Assembly (NCBI RefSeq): GCF_000300195.1
Contig: NZ_AMQH01000015.1
Span: 158,309 to 222,308, forward strand
From: Clostridium tunisiense TJ
GTDB taxonomy: Bacteria > Bacillota > Clostridia > Clostridiales > Clostridiaceae
Direction: 5' to 3'
DNA length: 64,000 nucleotides
The notes under the pieces were generated by a model that was not told the DNA's origin, searched no databases, and worked only from the letters and a program-made list of their open reading frames with translations. Both the position numbers and the translations under genes were made by a program. Positions within the stretch are counted from its first letter, which is position 1. Each line of letters starts with the position of its first letter. Below are positions 1 through 9,200 of this stretch, piece after piece.

Positions 1-1
1 T

Positions 2-1459
2 ATGCCTAAATCCTTCTTTCTTGGAACTGAATATACAAGAGAGGATATAAATAAAGCAATTGAGGCTAAGAATAAAGGGAATAATCCCTATGATATTGTA
101 AATCATAGGGATGAAACTGGTTATGGTACTTCAATAGCTACTATAATTGGAGGGAGAAGTTTAGGGGATAAGGATGAAATAGCTAGTTTTGCACCTAGCT
201 GTGAGTTTATTATAGTAAAACTTAAAGAAGCCTGTTGTGAGAATCTAGCACATTGGGGTGTGGAAAACTATAAGGGAAGTGTTTATGATAGTCATTTAGT
301 TGCAACCTCTATAAGGTACTTGTATCAAACACACCAAACGGTAGGTAAACCTTTTGTAATATACCTGTCAGCAGGAACTAATCTAGGTGCCCATGATGGA
401 AGTACCATGGGAGAGAGATACTTAAATTTTTTCACACAAGGAAGAGGATTCTATGGGGTTATGAGCACTGGCGACCAGGGGAGCAGTCCTATATGTCTTA
501 AAAGAAATTTTGAAGATGAAGAAATAGAAAAAACTATTGAAATAAATGTGGATGAGGAGCAACAGAATTTCTTTTTTTCTTTGTATTATGGAGAGCCAGA
601 TGTAATCACCGTAGGAATAACAAACCCTATAGGAGAAACTATTGATAAAATCCCAATTAATCAAGTTAATGGAGAAGAGGCAAATTTCACCCTAGGGAAA
701 AGCTCAATTTATTGCCAATACTTCTTAGAAAATAAAGTAACTTTAGGGCAAAGAATTGATATTGTCATAAAAAATGCTATAGGGGGAATCTGGAAAATAA
801 ATATTAAAAAAGAGACAATGGTAAGAGGTACAATTAATACTTGGTTTCAACAAAAGGAATTTTCAGTAGGGAAAACAGGATTAGTTAAATCAACACCATA
901 TACCACCTTAATGACTCCAGCCACAGCAAACAACGTAATAGTAAACTCTTCTTTTAATGAAATAGAATATATAGTTATGGAAGATTCAGGAAGAGGATTT
1001 ACAACAGATAACAGAATCAACCCTTCCATAGCAGTTGCCTCTCAAAATATATTAACGGTTGGATTAAATAATAAGCCTATTGTAGTTAGTGGCTCTGCTG
1101 TGTCAGGAGCAATTTTAACGGGAGTTACAGCATTACTTGTTCAATGGGGAATAGTAGAACAGAATGATCTCAATATGTATTCATCCAAAATAAAAAACTA
1201 CCTTATTCAAGCCACAGTAAAGGATGAATCTGGAGTTTATCCTAACCAAGAAACAGGATTCGGTGTATTAAATATTGAAAAAGTATTTAATAATCTAAAA
1301 AAGAGACAAAGTGAATATAAGGAAGAGATAATAAATAATTCAACCTCCAACGATAAAGAAAAATATAGTTTATATATTAATATTCCTGAAGAAATCTATA
1401 ATACGATAACATTGATCTCTTATAAACGTAAAAGAATAGATCAAATGATTAAGGGATAA
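2..1459 (+). CDS. Csp-type subtilisin-like (S8) germination pseudoprotease, 5' partial
   Basis: Relative of the clostridial Csp proteins (CspA/B/C), spore proteins that sense germinants or activate the cortex hydrolase SleC. The gene runs off the left edge, so the catalytic Asp region is not visible. The segment around residues 10-45 (EYTREDINKAI, then DETGYGTSIA) aligns with the Csp catalytic-His block, but the His of GHGT is Tyr (residue 41). The Gly-Thr-Asn oxyanion-type segment is kept (SAGTNLGAHDG). The Ser block reads GSAVSGAILTG near residue 364, so the nucleophile Ser is Ala (366). Both visible triad residues are therefore lost. This resembles CspC/CspA pseudoproteases of C. difficile by family knowledge. 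Which Csp it is cannot be decided from this window. Confidence 0.85.
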   Translation: MPKSFFLGTEYTREDINKAIEAKNKGNNPYDIVNHRDETGYGTSIATIIGGRSLGDKDEIASFAPSCEFIIVKLKEACCENLAHWGVENYKGSVYDSHLVATSIRYLYQTHQTVGKPFVIYLSAGTNLGAHDGSTMGERYLNFFTQGRGFYGVMSTGDQGSSPICLKRNFEDEEIEKTIEINVDEEQQNFFFSLYYGEPDVITVGITNPIGETIDKIPINQVNGEEANFTLGKSSIYCQYFLENKVTLGQRIDIVIKNAIGGIWKINIKKETMVRGTINTWFQQKEFSVGKTGLVKSTPYTTLMTPATANNVIVNSSFNEIEYIVMEDSGRGFTTDNRINPSIAVASQNILTVGLNNKPIVVSGSAVSGAILTGVTALLVQWGIVEQNDLNMYSSKIKNYLIQATVKDESGVYPNQETGFGVLNIEKVFNNLKKRQSEYKEEIINNSTSNDKEKYSLYINIPEEIYNTITLISYKRKRIDQMIKG

Positions 1460-1512
1460 AAATTTGAAAGATAATAGAAGGAAATAAAAACAGATATAAT
1501 TAAAGATAAAAT

Positions 1513-1540
1513 AAAAGCGTGTAAAGGCACGCTTTTATTT
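1513..1540. terminator. Rho-independent terminator, usable in both directions
   Basis: AAAAGCGTG / CACGCTTTT stem (9 bp) with a 6-nt loop and T-rich tracts on both sides. It can end the Csp gene on the plus strand and the small minus-strand unit. Confidence 0.8.
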
Positions 1541-1790
1541 GTTATGTAGCTTCAATTGAAGTATTTTGAACTTTACTATTCAACTGCTTCATGAAGATGG
1601 AAAGTTGCTTTTTGAAATTTAGTTGTTGGCATAAAAAATACCTTCCTTTCCTTTGACTAAAGTATTATTGCTGATTTTAGACAACAAAAAAGACACCTGT
1701 TGTGTTTGTGCCGTAATCAGATTTACGAGCAAAGCACCACATGTGTCGTTAACTCAAGCATACTATTTAATTTCTTAGAGATTATACTAT
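1513..1790 (-). ncRNA. small minus-strand transcription unit: attenuator-like leader with mini-ORFs
   Basis: Read on the minus strand, a TATAAT box (complement of 1782-1787) is followed by a long imperfect hairpin (about 1689-1748) and a T-run (TTTTTTGTTG), which looks like a transcription attenuator. Inside the hairpin is a 21-codon ORF (complement 1677-1742, starting MWCFARKSDYGTNTT) without a Shine-Dalgarno. After it comes an 18-codon ORF (complement 1576-1632, MPTTKFQKATFHLHEAVE) with a strong AGGAAGG site, then the bidirectional terminator. The start MPTTKFQK resembles the N-terminus of DUF2798 membrane proteins, so the second ORF may be a stump. Alternatives are a regulatory RNA or an orphaned antibiotic-type attenuator. 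Confidence 0.45.
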
Positions 1791-1852
1791 AAAATCTTCT
1801 AATAAGTAAATGTAAGTACTTCTAAACTTTAATTAGTTAATTAACTAAGAAA

Positions 1853-2068
1853 TTAAAATCTATTGTAGCATTTTGGAAAGGGATGTATATCTTGAATTTC
1901 ATCAAAGGTATAATGTTTTGTTGCAAATTGTGCATGATATAAGTATTCAAGTAAGTATATTTCTCCATTTTCTACAGAGCAAAGAATCCCTGAAACTCCT
2001 TGGCCATTTGCTAGAGAAACCCCTACAGGTTTGTTTAATAAAAACTCTAATTTTATTTGCCAGTTCAT
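1853..2068 (-). CDS. conserved small protein, unknown function
   Basis: A 71-residue protein; the ATG at 2068 is preferred over an upstream GTG because AGGGGG lies 8 nt before it. The sequence alternates short beta-type stretches (VGVSLANGQGVSGILCSV, then EIYLLEYLYHAQFATKHY) and ends with DIHPFPKC, suggesting a small beta-barrel. I know no assigned function. It lies just downstream of the ferritin-like gene on the same strand (about 90 bp), so it may be co-transcribed with it. Confidence 0.7.
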   Translation of the reverse strand: MNWQIKLEFLLNKPVGVSLANGQGVSGILCSVENGEIYLLEYLYHAQFATKHYTFDEIQDIHPFPKCYNRF

Positions 2069-2159
2069 ATAGCTCACCCCCTGATAAATAGTATATTCAC
2101 CTTTAAGAGAAGGGGAACCAATCAGGAGACAAAACTAGCAAAAAGAATACTCACATCTA

Positions 2160-2654
2160 TTAGAAAGGAGCATAACCTTGTTGTGACCACCACTGATCAA
2201 GCAAATTTTCATATTCTCTAGAGAAGATTTCTAAATGTTGCTTTTCCCAACTTGCTAAAATTTTATAAAGTTCTTTAGCTTGTGTAATAGAAGTATTTTT
2301 TGCTGAGTTTTCATAAAACTCCATAGCAGCTTTTTCTGTTTGAATTGCTATGCCGAATACTGAAACTGCAATGGTTGCACTTTCTCTATCAAGGTTATCC
2401 CAGCTAAAAATCCTTGGTGATGGAAGTGACTCTATAATTGATAAATTAAAATCATCCTCTTTATCATCCTTTATTTTTTCAAAAAGAGTTTTAAGCCAAG
2501 AAATATGTTTTACTTCTTCTTCAGCTAAAGAAAGAAATTCATTTTTAACTTCTTCAGCGATTCCTTCCTTTGCAGCAGCTAATTTATAAAACTCTGCTCC
2601 TTCAACCTCGTTAATTATTGCTTGTTTTAATATTTGAAGTTCTTTAATATCCAT
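2160..2654 (-). CDS. ferritin-like/rubrerythrin-type diiron protein
   Basis: A 164-residue four-helix protein of the ferritin/rubrerythrin superfamily. It shows the two-half metal-ligand pattern: E..G.EFYKLAA and EEEVKHISWLK in the first half, QTEKAAMEFYE and EKQHLEIF in the second. It has no rubredoxin-type CxxC tail, so it is not a full rubrerythrin. Members protect against oxidative stress by peroxide reduction or iron handling in anaerobes. The ATG at 2654 is chosen because AAGGAG lies 9 nt upstream; a longer reading from 2675 has no such site. A good promoter lies at 2719-2746. Confidence 0.85.
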   Translation of the reverse strand: MDIKELQILKQAIINEVEGAEFYKLAAAKEGIAEEVKNEFLSLAEEEVKHISWLKTLFEKIKDDKEDDFNLSIIESLPSPRIFSWDNLDRESATIAVSVFGIAIQTEKAAMEFYENSAKNTSITQAKELYKILASWEKQHLEIFSREYENLLDQWWSQQGYAPF

Positions 2655-2718
2655 AGAAAAACACTCCTTAATCATTGTAATAATTATTATTCTTTAATAA
2701 AATATATCTCTTAAACTT

Positions 2719-2746
2719 ATTATATCACTATATAATGGATTTACAA
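2719..2746 (-). promoter_or_regulatory. sigma-A-type promoter of the ferritin-like gene
   Basis: On the minus strand, TTGTAA and TATAAT separated by 16 nt, about 65 nt upstream of the chosen start codon. Confidence 0.6.
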
Positions 2747-2883
2747 GATAATTATCCAAGATAAACCAGTTGACATTAATAAGATATAGTTTCTTTCACC
2801 TGTAATTATATTATTTCACCTAGGGCTAAAATCACCCTTTTCATTGAAAAATACTGTATAATAAACATAAAACATGCAGAAAA

Positions 2884-3903
2884 ATGGGGTTGATTATCAT
2901 AAAGTCTGTCTATGATATTGGTAAAAAGATTATTACGATTTCTGAAATACAAGAGCACTTTAAAATAGAAAACTACTTAAGCTTGGTTGAGCTAATAAAA
3001 ACTGAAGTGGCTAAGGGAACTTTAAGTGGACATGGTAAAGGGAAGTTTAATGGAATGGAACCACCGCTTTATAATAGGTATAAGATTAAACCAAGGGAAG
3101 AAGATTTATCTCACCTTGAAGAGGAAATAAATTATAGTTTCCCATTAAATTTTAATAGGGAGTACTATCTTAAAAATCTTAAGAAATATGAAAATCATAG
3201 AAAATATGTAGAAGCCCTTATTGATTATTTTAGAAATAAAAAAAGTGAGCTACAAATTCCTATGTCTATAAATGAGAGAAGCTTTAGAATTTGGGGACTT
3301 GAAAAGTTCCTAAAAGAAGGTAGGGGGCAAAGTATATTACATAATGTAGGTTTGACTATAAATGACTTAAATGTTTATGCTACTCCAGAGCCCTTTGTTT
3401 ATTACTCTTTTAGAAAAAACCAAAATCAAATAGTTTTAATTCTTGAAAATAAGGATACTTGGTACACCATAAGAAAGCTGATGATAGAAGGACAGCATAG
3501 GTTTTTGGGGGAAGCTATAGATACAATTATTTATGCCCGCGGTAAAAATATAGAAAAATCCTTTGATGATTATGAAGCTACTGTAGAGGAGTATCTTTTT
3601 AATCCTTCAAAACTTTTATATTGGGGAGATATTGATTTTGAGGGTATTGGCATTTATGAGAGATTAAAGCAAAGATACTCTTCTACCTTTAAAATAGAGC
3701 TTTTTAGAAATGCTTATATTTCTATGGTCAATCTAGCAGAAGGAAGAGTTTTGCCTCCATGTAGTGAAAATCAAAATAAAAATATAGATGTGGTATTTTT
3801 GAAAGAGTTAGAGCCCTATGAACATAGGATTTTAAAGCTGTTAGAAGCAGGGGTTTACATACCACAGGAAATAGTAAATTACAGTGAGCTTAGAGAGGAA
3901 TGA
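2884..3903 (+). CDS. jetD: Wadjet system protein JetD (Toprim-type nuclease subunit)
   Basis: The nuclease subunit of Wadjet, which cuts closed circular DNA such as plasmids after the JetABC SMC-like motor has extruded it. The 339-residue protein has an N-terminal winged-helix-like region, then a Toprim fold recognised by LILENKDTW (Glu188) and WGDIDFEGI (Asp249, Asp251), the expected acidic metal ligands. It is first in the operon; in the better-known type I systems JetD is last. The start is uncertain: ATG 2884 and TTG 2890 are both possible because the Shine-Dalgarno is weak. A TATAAT box lies at 2857-2862. The next gene begins 4 nt after its stop. Confidence 0.85.
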   Translation: MGLIIIKSVYDIGKKIITISEIQEHFKIENYLSLVELIKTEVAKGTLSGHGKGKFNGMEPPLYNRYKIKPREEDLSHLEEEINYSFPLNFNREYYLKNLKKYENHRKYVEALIDYFRNKKSELQIPMSINERSFRIWGLEKFLKEGRGQSILHNVGLTINDLNVYATPEPFVYYSFRKNQNQIVLILENKDTWYTIRKLMIEGQHRFLGEAIDTIIYARGKNIEKSFDDYEATVEEYLFNPSKLLYWGDIDFEGIGIYERLKQRYSSTFKIELFRNAYISMVNLAEGRVLPPCSENQNKNIDVVFLKELEPYEHRILKLLEAGVYIPQEIVNYSELREE

Positions 3904-3907
3904 ATTA

Positions 3908-5503
3908 ATGTACGATTTTTTAAATAACTTTCATAAGAGAATGGAAAAGCTTTCTTACTCCTTTTTAATTGATAGTAAGGTTTCCACTTTGACTACCTTT
4001 AAGGATAAGTTTACACCCTTAGAACTAATAAACTTAGTTTACAGTTTAATGTGCTTTGTACTGGATAAATCCCTTAAGGATGAGGAGTGTACCCTGAACT
4101 CCATGGCAAGTCTTTTGCAGGATTTAGTAATTGGTTATTATGATAAGCCTCTTCAGGAGGAAGAGGCCTACAATATTACTCATTTTATTGTTTACAAGAT
4201 TTTAAGGAATGATGGAAAACCTTTTATTTTCACTACTTTGGATTACTCTACTGGGGAGAAAAAAACCTTTGATTTTCATCTTCTTCAGCAAAAAACTTCT
4301 AAGAAGGATAATAATAAAAGTACTTTTAACTTAACACAAGAGGGGTACAGACTTTTACTTGGGGCCCTAGAGGTAGATGAAAAAACTCAAATTGATATAA
4401 ATCAAATGGTATTAGAACTCAGCTTGAAGAAAAAGAACTTTGCACAAGGACTTCTAGCCATTGAAAACATAAATAACCTTATAACTGCTCAAATTAATGT
4501 GGTAAACAATTTTATATATAGAACCAGAGAAAATATTTTCTCCATTGAACAAAGGAGTTTTGAAGAAAACTATTTAAAGAATATAGAGGTTTTAAAAGAA
4601 CAGAATAATAAGTTTGATGAACTAAAGGAAATTATTGTCTTAGAGGAAGAAAGGCTCAGTTTAGCTACCAGTGAGCTTCCTAAGGAAACCTATGAATCCT
4701 TAAGGCAACTAGGAAAAATAAAAGAACTTTTAACAAATATTTCTTATAAAGCTTCAGAGTTAATCACTGGTCATTTCCAGTTTAAAGAGGAATACAAACG
4801 GGCTTTAGAGGAAGCAAGTTTTTATTATAATAATAAGAGAATTAGCATAAAAGAAGATTTAGTAAAGCCACTAGAGAAAAATCCCGCAGCTTTAGGAAGT
4901 ATTTATAAGCTTTTTAATCCACTTCTTAATGTTAAATTACCTAAAAGCTTTAATATTAACTATATGCTAAAAGAACAAAAACTCCTTACAAAAGAAGAGG
5001 AGGAAGAGGAAACTCTTATGGATATAGAGGAAAGTGAAGATAAAGACCTAATTGAGAAGCAGAAAAATAGGGAAGAGTATAAGAGCATTGTAACCACTGT
5101 TTTAGAATTTTTAGTTAGTAATAAAGATACTGACTTAAAAGCTTTAGTTCAACTTTTTGAAAACAAAAGCACTGAAGAGTATTTGAAACTTGTTCCTTCA
5201 ATTAGAAAGTTCTCTGAGGTTTTTATCGAACTTTTAAGAATTGGAACCATAGATGTTCAGGAAATGATAAGGGAACAAGAAAACACTTATGACAATGAAG
5301 AAATTGAGTTTGATTTAAGAAAACTATTGGTTGACGATATACAACATAAATATAGCCAAAATACATTTAACACTATGAATTTTTATAAGTGCAGTGATGG
5401 AGAAAAAATTACAATAAAAGAAAAAACAAATAACACTTCACAACAGGAGTTTGTAACAATAGAAACTTTAAATTGCCCAAATATTATAATGAAATTGGAG
5501 TAA
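3908..5503 (+). CDS. jetA: Wadjet system protein JetA (kleisin-like subunit)
   Basis: A 531-residue, mostly helical protein between jetD and jetB, the position and size expected of JetA, the kleisin-like bridge of the Wadjet SMC complex. Residues about 190-280 form a coiled-coil-rich region. An acidic Glu/Asp run near residue 365-385 probably marks a flexible linker before the C-terminal domain. The ATG at 3908 has an AGAGG site 9 nt upstream. Assignment rests on the recognisable neighbours more than on motifs. The family resembles the JetA type found in clostridial Wadjet loci rather than the type I DUF3375 form, as far as can be judged by eye. Confidence 0.75.
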   Translation: MYDFLNNFHKRMEKLSYSFLIDSKVSTLTTFKDKFTPLELINLVYSLMCFVLDKSLKDEECTLNSMASLLQDLVIGYYDKPLQEEEAYNITHFIVYKILRNDGKPFIFTTLDYSTGEKKTFDFHLLQQKTSKKDNNKSTFNLTQEGYRLLLGALEVDEKTQIDINQMVLELSLKKKNFAQGLLAIENINNLITAQINVVNNFIYRTRENIFSIEQRSFEENYLKNIEVLKEQNNKFDELKEIIVLEEERLSLATSELPKETYESLRQLGKIKELLTNISYKASELITGHFQFKEEYKRALEEASFYYNNKRISIKEDLVKPLEKNPAALGSIYKLFNPLLNVKLPKSFNINYMLKEQKLLTKEEEEEETLMDIEESEDKDLIEKQKNREEYKSIVTTVLEFLVSNKDTDLKALVQLFENKSTEEYLKLVPSIRKFSEVFIELLRIGTIDVQEMIREQENTYDNEEIEFDLRKLLVDDIQHKYSQNTFNTMNFYKCSDGEKITIKEKTNNTSQQEFVTIETLNCPNIIMKLE

Positions 5504-5509
5504 AAAATC

Positions 5510-6223
5510 ATGTATATATTAGAAGATATAAGAAAAGCAATGAGATTATATAATTATCTTTTAACCCATGGAGAGTTATCTGCAAAAGAGGATAAAGAAT
5601 TATTTCAGTGCTTTAGCCACAGTAAAGTAAGAGAAATCCTAGAAGCTTTTGAAGAAGAAGCTAAAGTAAGGATTAAAAAGTTTGATGACACAATTTATTT
5701 TATTCCCGAGGTGGACAATGACTTTTTAGGGTATAAGAGATCAGAATTGAAAAAAGAAATATTTCCAAAGGGTGAGATGAAAAACATTGATTTATTTTTA
5801 GCTATGTACATAATGATACAACTTACTTCTGAGTTTTACGGAGGTACAGGGAAAAAAGTAAGTTTAAGAGACATAATTCAATTAGGTGAGTTAGATGAAA
5901 AGATAACAGAAAGACTAGAGCTTTTTAAAGATATGGAAGATAAATCAGTGGATGAAAGCACAGAGCTTGCAATGACAGATATAGCAAAATACTGGTTTAA
6001 CCTAATTAATGAAGATGATGCCACAGCCTTTAGAACAAGAAGATGGTATATAAGTCAAGTGATGAATTTCATGAAAAAAGAGAACTTAATTAATATACAG
6101 GATGACACCGTGATTATACCTACCGCTAAGTTTAATAGATTAGCCACTAATTACTTCTTAGATTTTCAAAGACTTGAGGACATCAATAGAATACTAAGGG
6201 AAAGCACTATGATGGGGGAGTAG
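5510..6223 (+). CDS. jetB: Wadjet system protein JetB (KITE-like subunit)
   Basis: A 237-residue protein directly upstream of jetC, matching the small winged-helix KITE-like JetB subunit (MukE/MksE analogue) that binds the kleisin JetA. Recognisable parts are N-terminal helices (MRLYNYLLTHGELS), a central helical stretch with KYWFNLINEDDATAFRTRRWYISQV, and a C-terminal helix. GGAG lies 9 nt before the ATG. The stop is followed at once by jetC, indicating translational coupling. No catalytic role is expected. Confidence 0.75.
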   Translation: MYILEDIRKAMRLYNYLLTHGELSAKEDKELFQCFSHSKVREILEAFEEEAKVRIKKFDDTIYFIPEVDNDFLGYKRSELKKEIFPKGEMKNIDLFLAMYIMIQLTSEFYGGTGKKVSLRDIIQLGELDEKITERLELFKDMEDKSVDESTELAMTDIAKYWFNLINEDDATAFRTRRWYISQVMNFMKKENLINIQDDTVIIPTAKFNRLATNYFLDFQRLEDINRILRESTMMGE

Positions 6224-6224
6224 C

Positions 6225-9200
6225 ATGCCAAAGTTAAATAAAACTAGGATAATAAATTTAAATTACAATGATGGTAAAAGAACCATTTATGATGAGATTT
6301 TTGATTATGGACAAGGTAGGAATACCTTATTTTCCATGGAAAACGGCATAGGCAAAACTGTGCTTATACAATTCTTCCTTCAGCCTTTTATAAGAAATAA
6401 AAGAGAACTGGCAGGAAGAAGCTTCGAGGATTACTTTACAGGTAATGCACCCACTTACATACTCCATGAAATAGCTTTAGAAAATGGAGAAAAACTTCTT
6501 GTAGGAATGATAATTAAAAAGGATAACTCCGAAGAAGATAAAAATAAGCTGAGAATTCTTACCTTCTTAAATAGGTATTCCATAACAAGTGATTTTGACT
6601 TAATTAATGCACCCTTTGTAGAGGGTAAGAGGATATTAAAGTTTTCAGAAGCTGAAGAGAAAATAAAGAAATACAAAAGTGGGAAGTTGAATTTTAAGTA
6701 TTTTAACTTCAATGATAGCAGTAAAAAAAGTGAATACTTTGAAGAGCTAAGAACTTATAAACTAAATTATAAGGAATGGGAAGATATTATAAGAAATATA
6801 AACAATGATGAATCTGGACTTTCCAATTTATATGATAAGCATAAAACCGATGAAGCTCTTGTAAGAAATGTGATAGTACCTCTTATTGAAAGTAAAATAA
6901 ATGGAGAAAAAAACATTATAGAAGCCCTTAAAACAAATTTAAGTGCTTACATAGAAAACTATAAACAAAATAAGGAATCCTTTGACCAGGTAGAGGTTTT
7001 AAAACAATTTACCTATGAAATAACTCCGGTATTAGAACTTTTAAAACAGGGAGGATTAAAGGAAGAAGAAAAACATAGCTTATATAAAACTCTTTCATAT
7101 ATTAATAATGCTTGTGAAGGGGAGCTTTCAAAAAAATCCAGAGAAAGGCTTCAGTTAGAAGAACTTATTGAGGAATTAAAAGGAGAGCTAAAAAGAGTTT
7201 CCTATGAAGAGTATTCCTTAAATTACTATAAACTTCAAGAAGAACAGGAAGTTTTAGAAGTAAACCTAGAGCAGCTCAGGGACAAATTTAATAATAAGGA
7301 TGGAAAAAGAAAAGAACTTCTTAAAGAGAAATTTGTACAAGAAGGGGCAGAGGTTTACGAGGAGATTTTAGATAAAGAAGCAGAGCTGGCACAGGTTAGA
7401 GAAAGAATAGCTAACTATGAAAAAGATGACTCTGAAATTGCTCAAAACATAAGAAACTATAAATTTTCCTTAAAAGGGATCTATGAATTAGAGGTTCAGG
7501 AGTTAAAGGAAAGTGAAATTCAGCTTTTAGAGGAGAAAGAAAGGCTGAATAAGAGTCTTAAGGAAAATGAAGAGCAACAAAGTGAAATGTCCTTAAAACA
7601 AGAAGAAAACCTAATAGCAATTACAAAGGCCGAGAGTGTTGTAGAAAACTTTGAAACCTATGAATCAGATTTTATAATGAAATATGCGGATTTTGATTTA
7701 GTAAGAAATCCTTTGTTAAAGGAATATGAGGATAAGGAACTAGAAGACTTTAATGAAGCCATTGAAAATAATATAGGTGATAATTTAAAGGCTGAAGAAG
7801 AGCTGAAAAAAGAGAAGTTAACCTTAGAAGTTGAAAAAGAAAATCTAAGAAAAACTATTGAGGAAATTAGTGAAGATTTAAGCTTAAACAAAGGAAAACT
7901 AAGCTCTAAGAAAAATGAATTAAACACTTTTAATAAGGAAAGTAGTAGAATTATTGAGGTTTTAAGGATTAAAAATCTTCCTCTAAATATAGCAGCAGAA
8001 AAAGAAAAACTCAAACAGTTAATTATTAATGAAACCCTTAAGCTAGAGGAAACCCTCACTGGTGAGGAAAAGAAATTAAGAAATATAGAAGACACTATAC
8101 ATAGGTATGAAACGGGGCTAATCCAGCTACCTAAGGAGGTTTTAGAAACCTTTGAAAATAAGGGGATTTCCTTTGAGTATGCTTTAAATTGGCTTCAAAA
8201 TTACAAGGGAAGCAAAGAAGAAAAGGAAGCTTTAATAAAGGAAAATCCCTTCTTTCCCTATGGAATCCTTTTAAGCAACAAGGATATAACCTTATTAAAA
8301 GGTGAGAGCCTTGAGGTGTACACCTCTATTCCTATTCCTATAATAAATAAAAGTTATTTAAATAAGAGCATAAAGGTAGAAAAAAATCATGATGTGCTAA
8401 CCCTTGAAAATGCAGAATTTTTACTAGCTTTTAACAACCTTTTAATAGATGAAGAAAAAAGAATTCAATTAATAAATAGATTAAAAGGGGAGGAAAACCA
8501 GCTACAGGAAGAAATCCAAAATATTAAAAAAGCCATAGATAGAAATAAGGGCTATAGCTTAACCTTAAGGGAATACCCATACCTTGGGAATGAAAATGAA
8601 ATATTAGATGAAGAAATTAAGACCTTAGAGGAAAGAATTTCAAAACTTCAAGAAGAGTCAAGAACAAAGGGTGAAGCCTTAGTAAATAACGAAAATAAAA
8701 CAAAGGCTGCAGAGAAACAGCACAGTGACCTTGAGAAAAGTTTAGTTTATCTTAAGGAAAAGAAGGATAAATTTAACCACTTTAAAAAAGAATATAGTAA
8801 CTTTAAAGATAATAAAGTTAAACTTCAAAGTCTTAAGAAACTTCAGGAGAATTTTAAGAAAATAGAAGAAGAATTAAAGGTGGAAAACAAAGACCTATAC
8901 AATTCACTAACAGAAATGGCAATTAAACTAGACAATTTTAAGAAGACAATTAAAGATGCAGCTTCAAAGTTAGAGCTATACAAAAGTGCTAAAGAAGGCG
9001 TAGTTATCAAGGAAGAAAAAAACATCCTAGAGGGAAAACTTTTATCCTGTGAGAAACAACTAGGAGAAGATAAAAAGAGAGATAAAAAGGACGAGGAAAC
9101 CCTACTTAAGGACTTAGAAAAGCAAAACTCAAGACTTAAGAGAATCATAAGTGATGGTGGTTTAAGTCAGGAGTACAAGAAAATAAGTTTTTCAGAAGAA

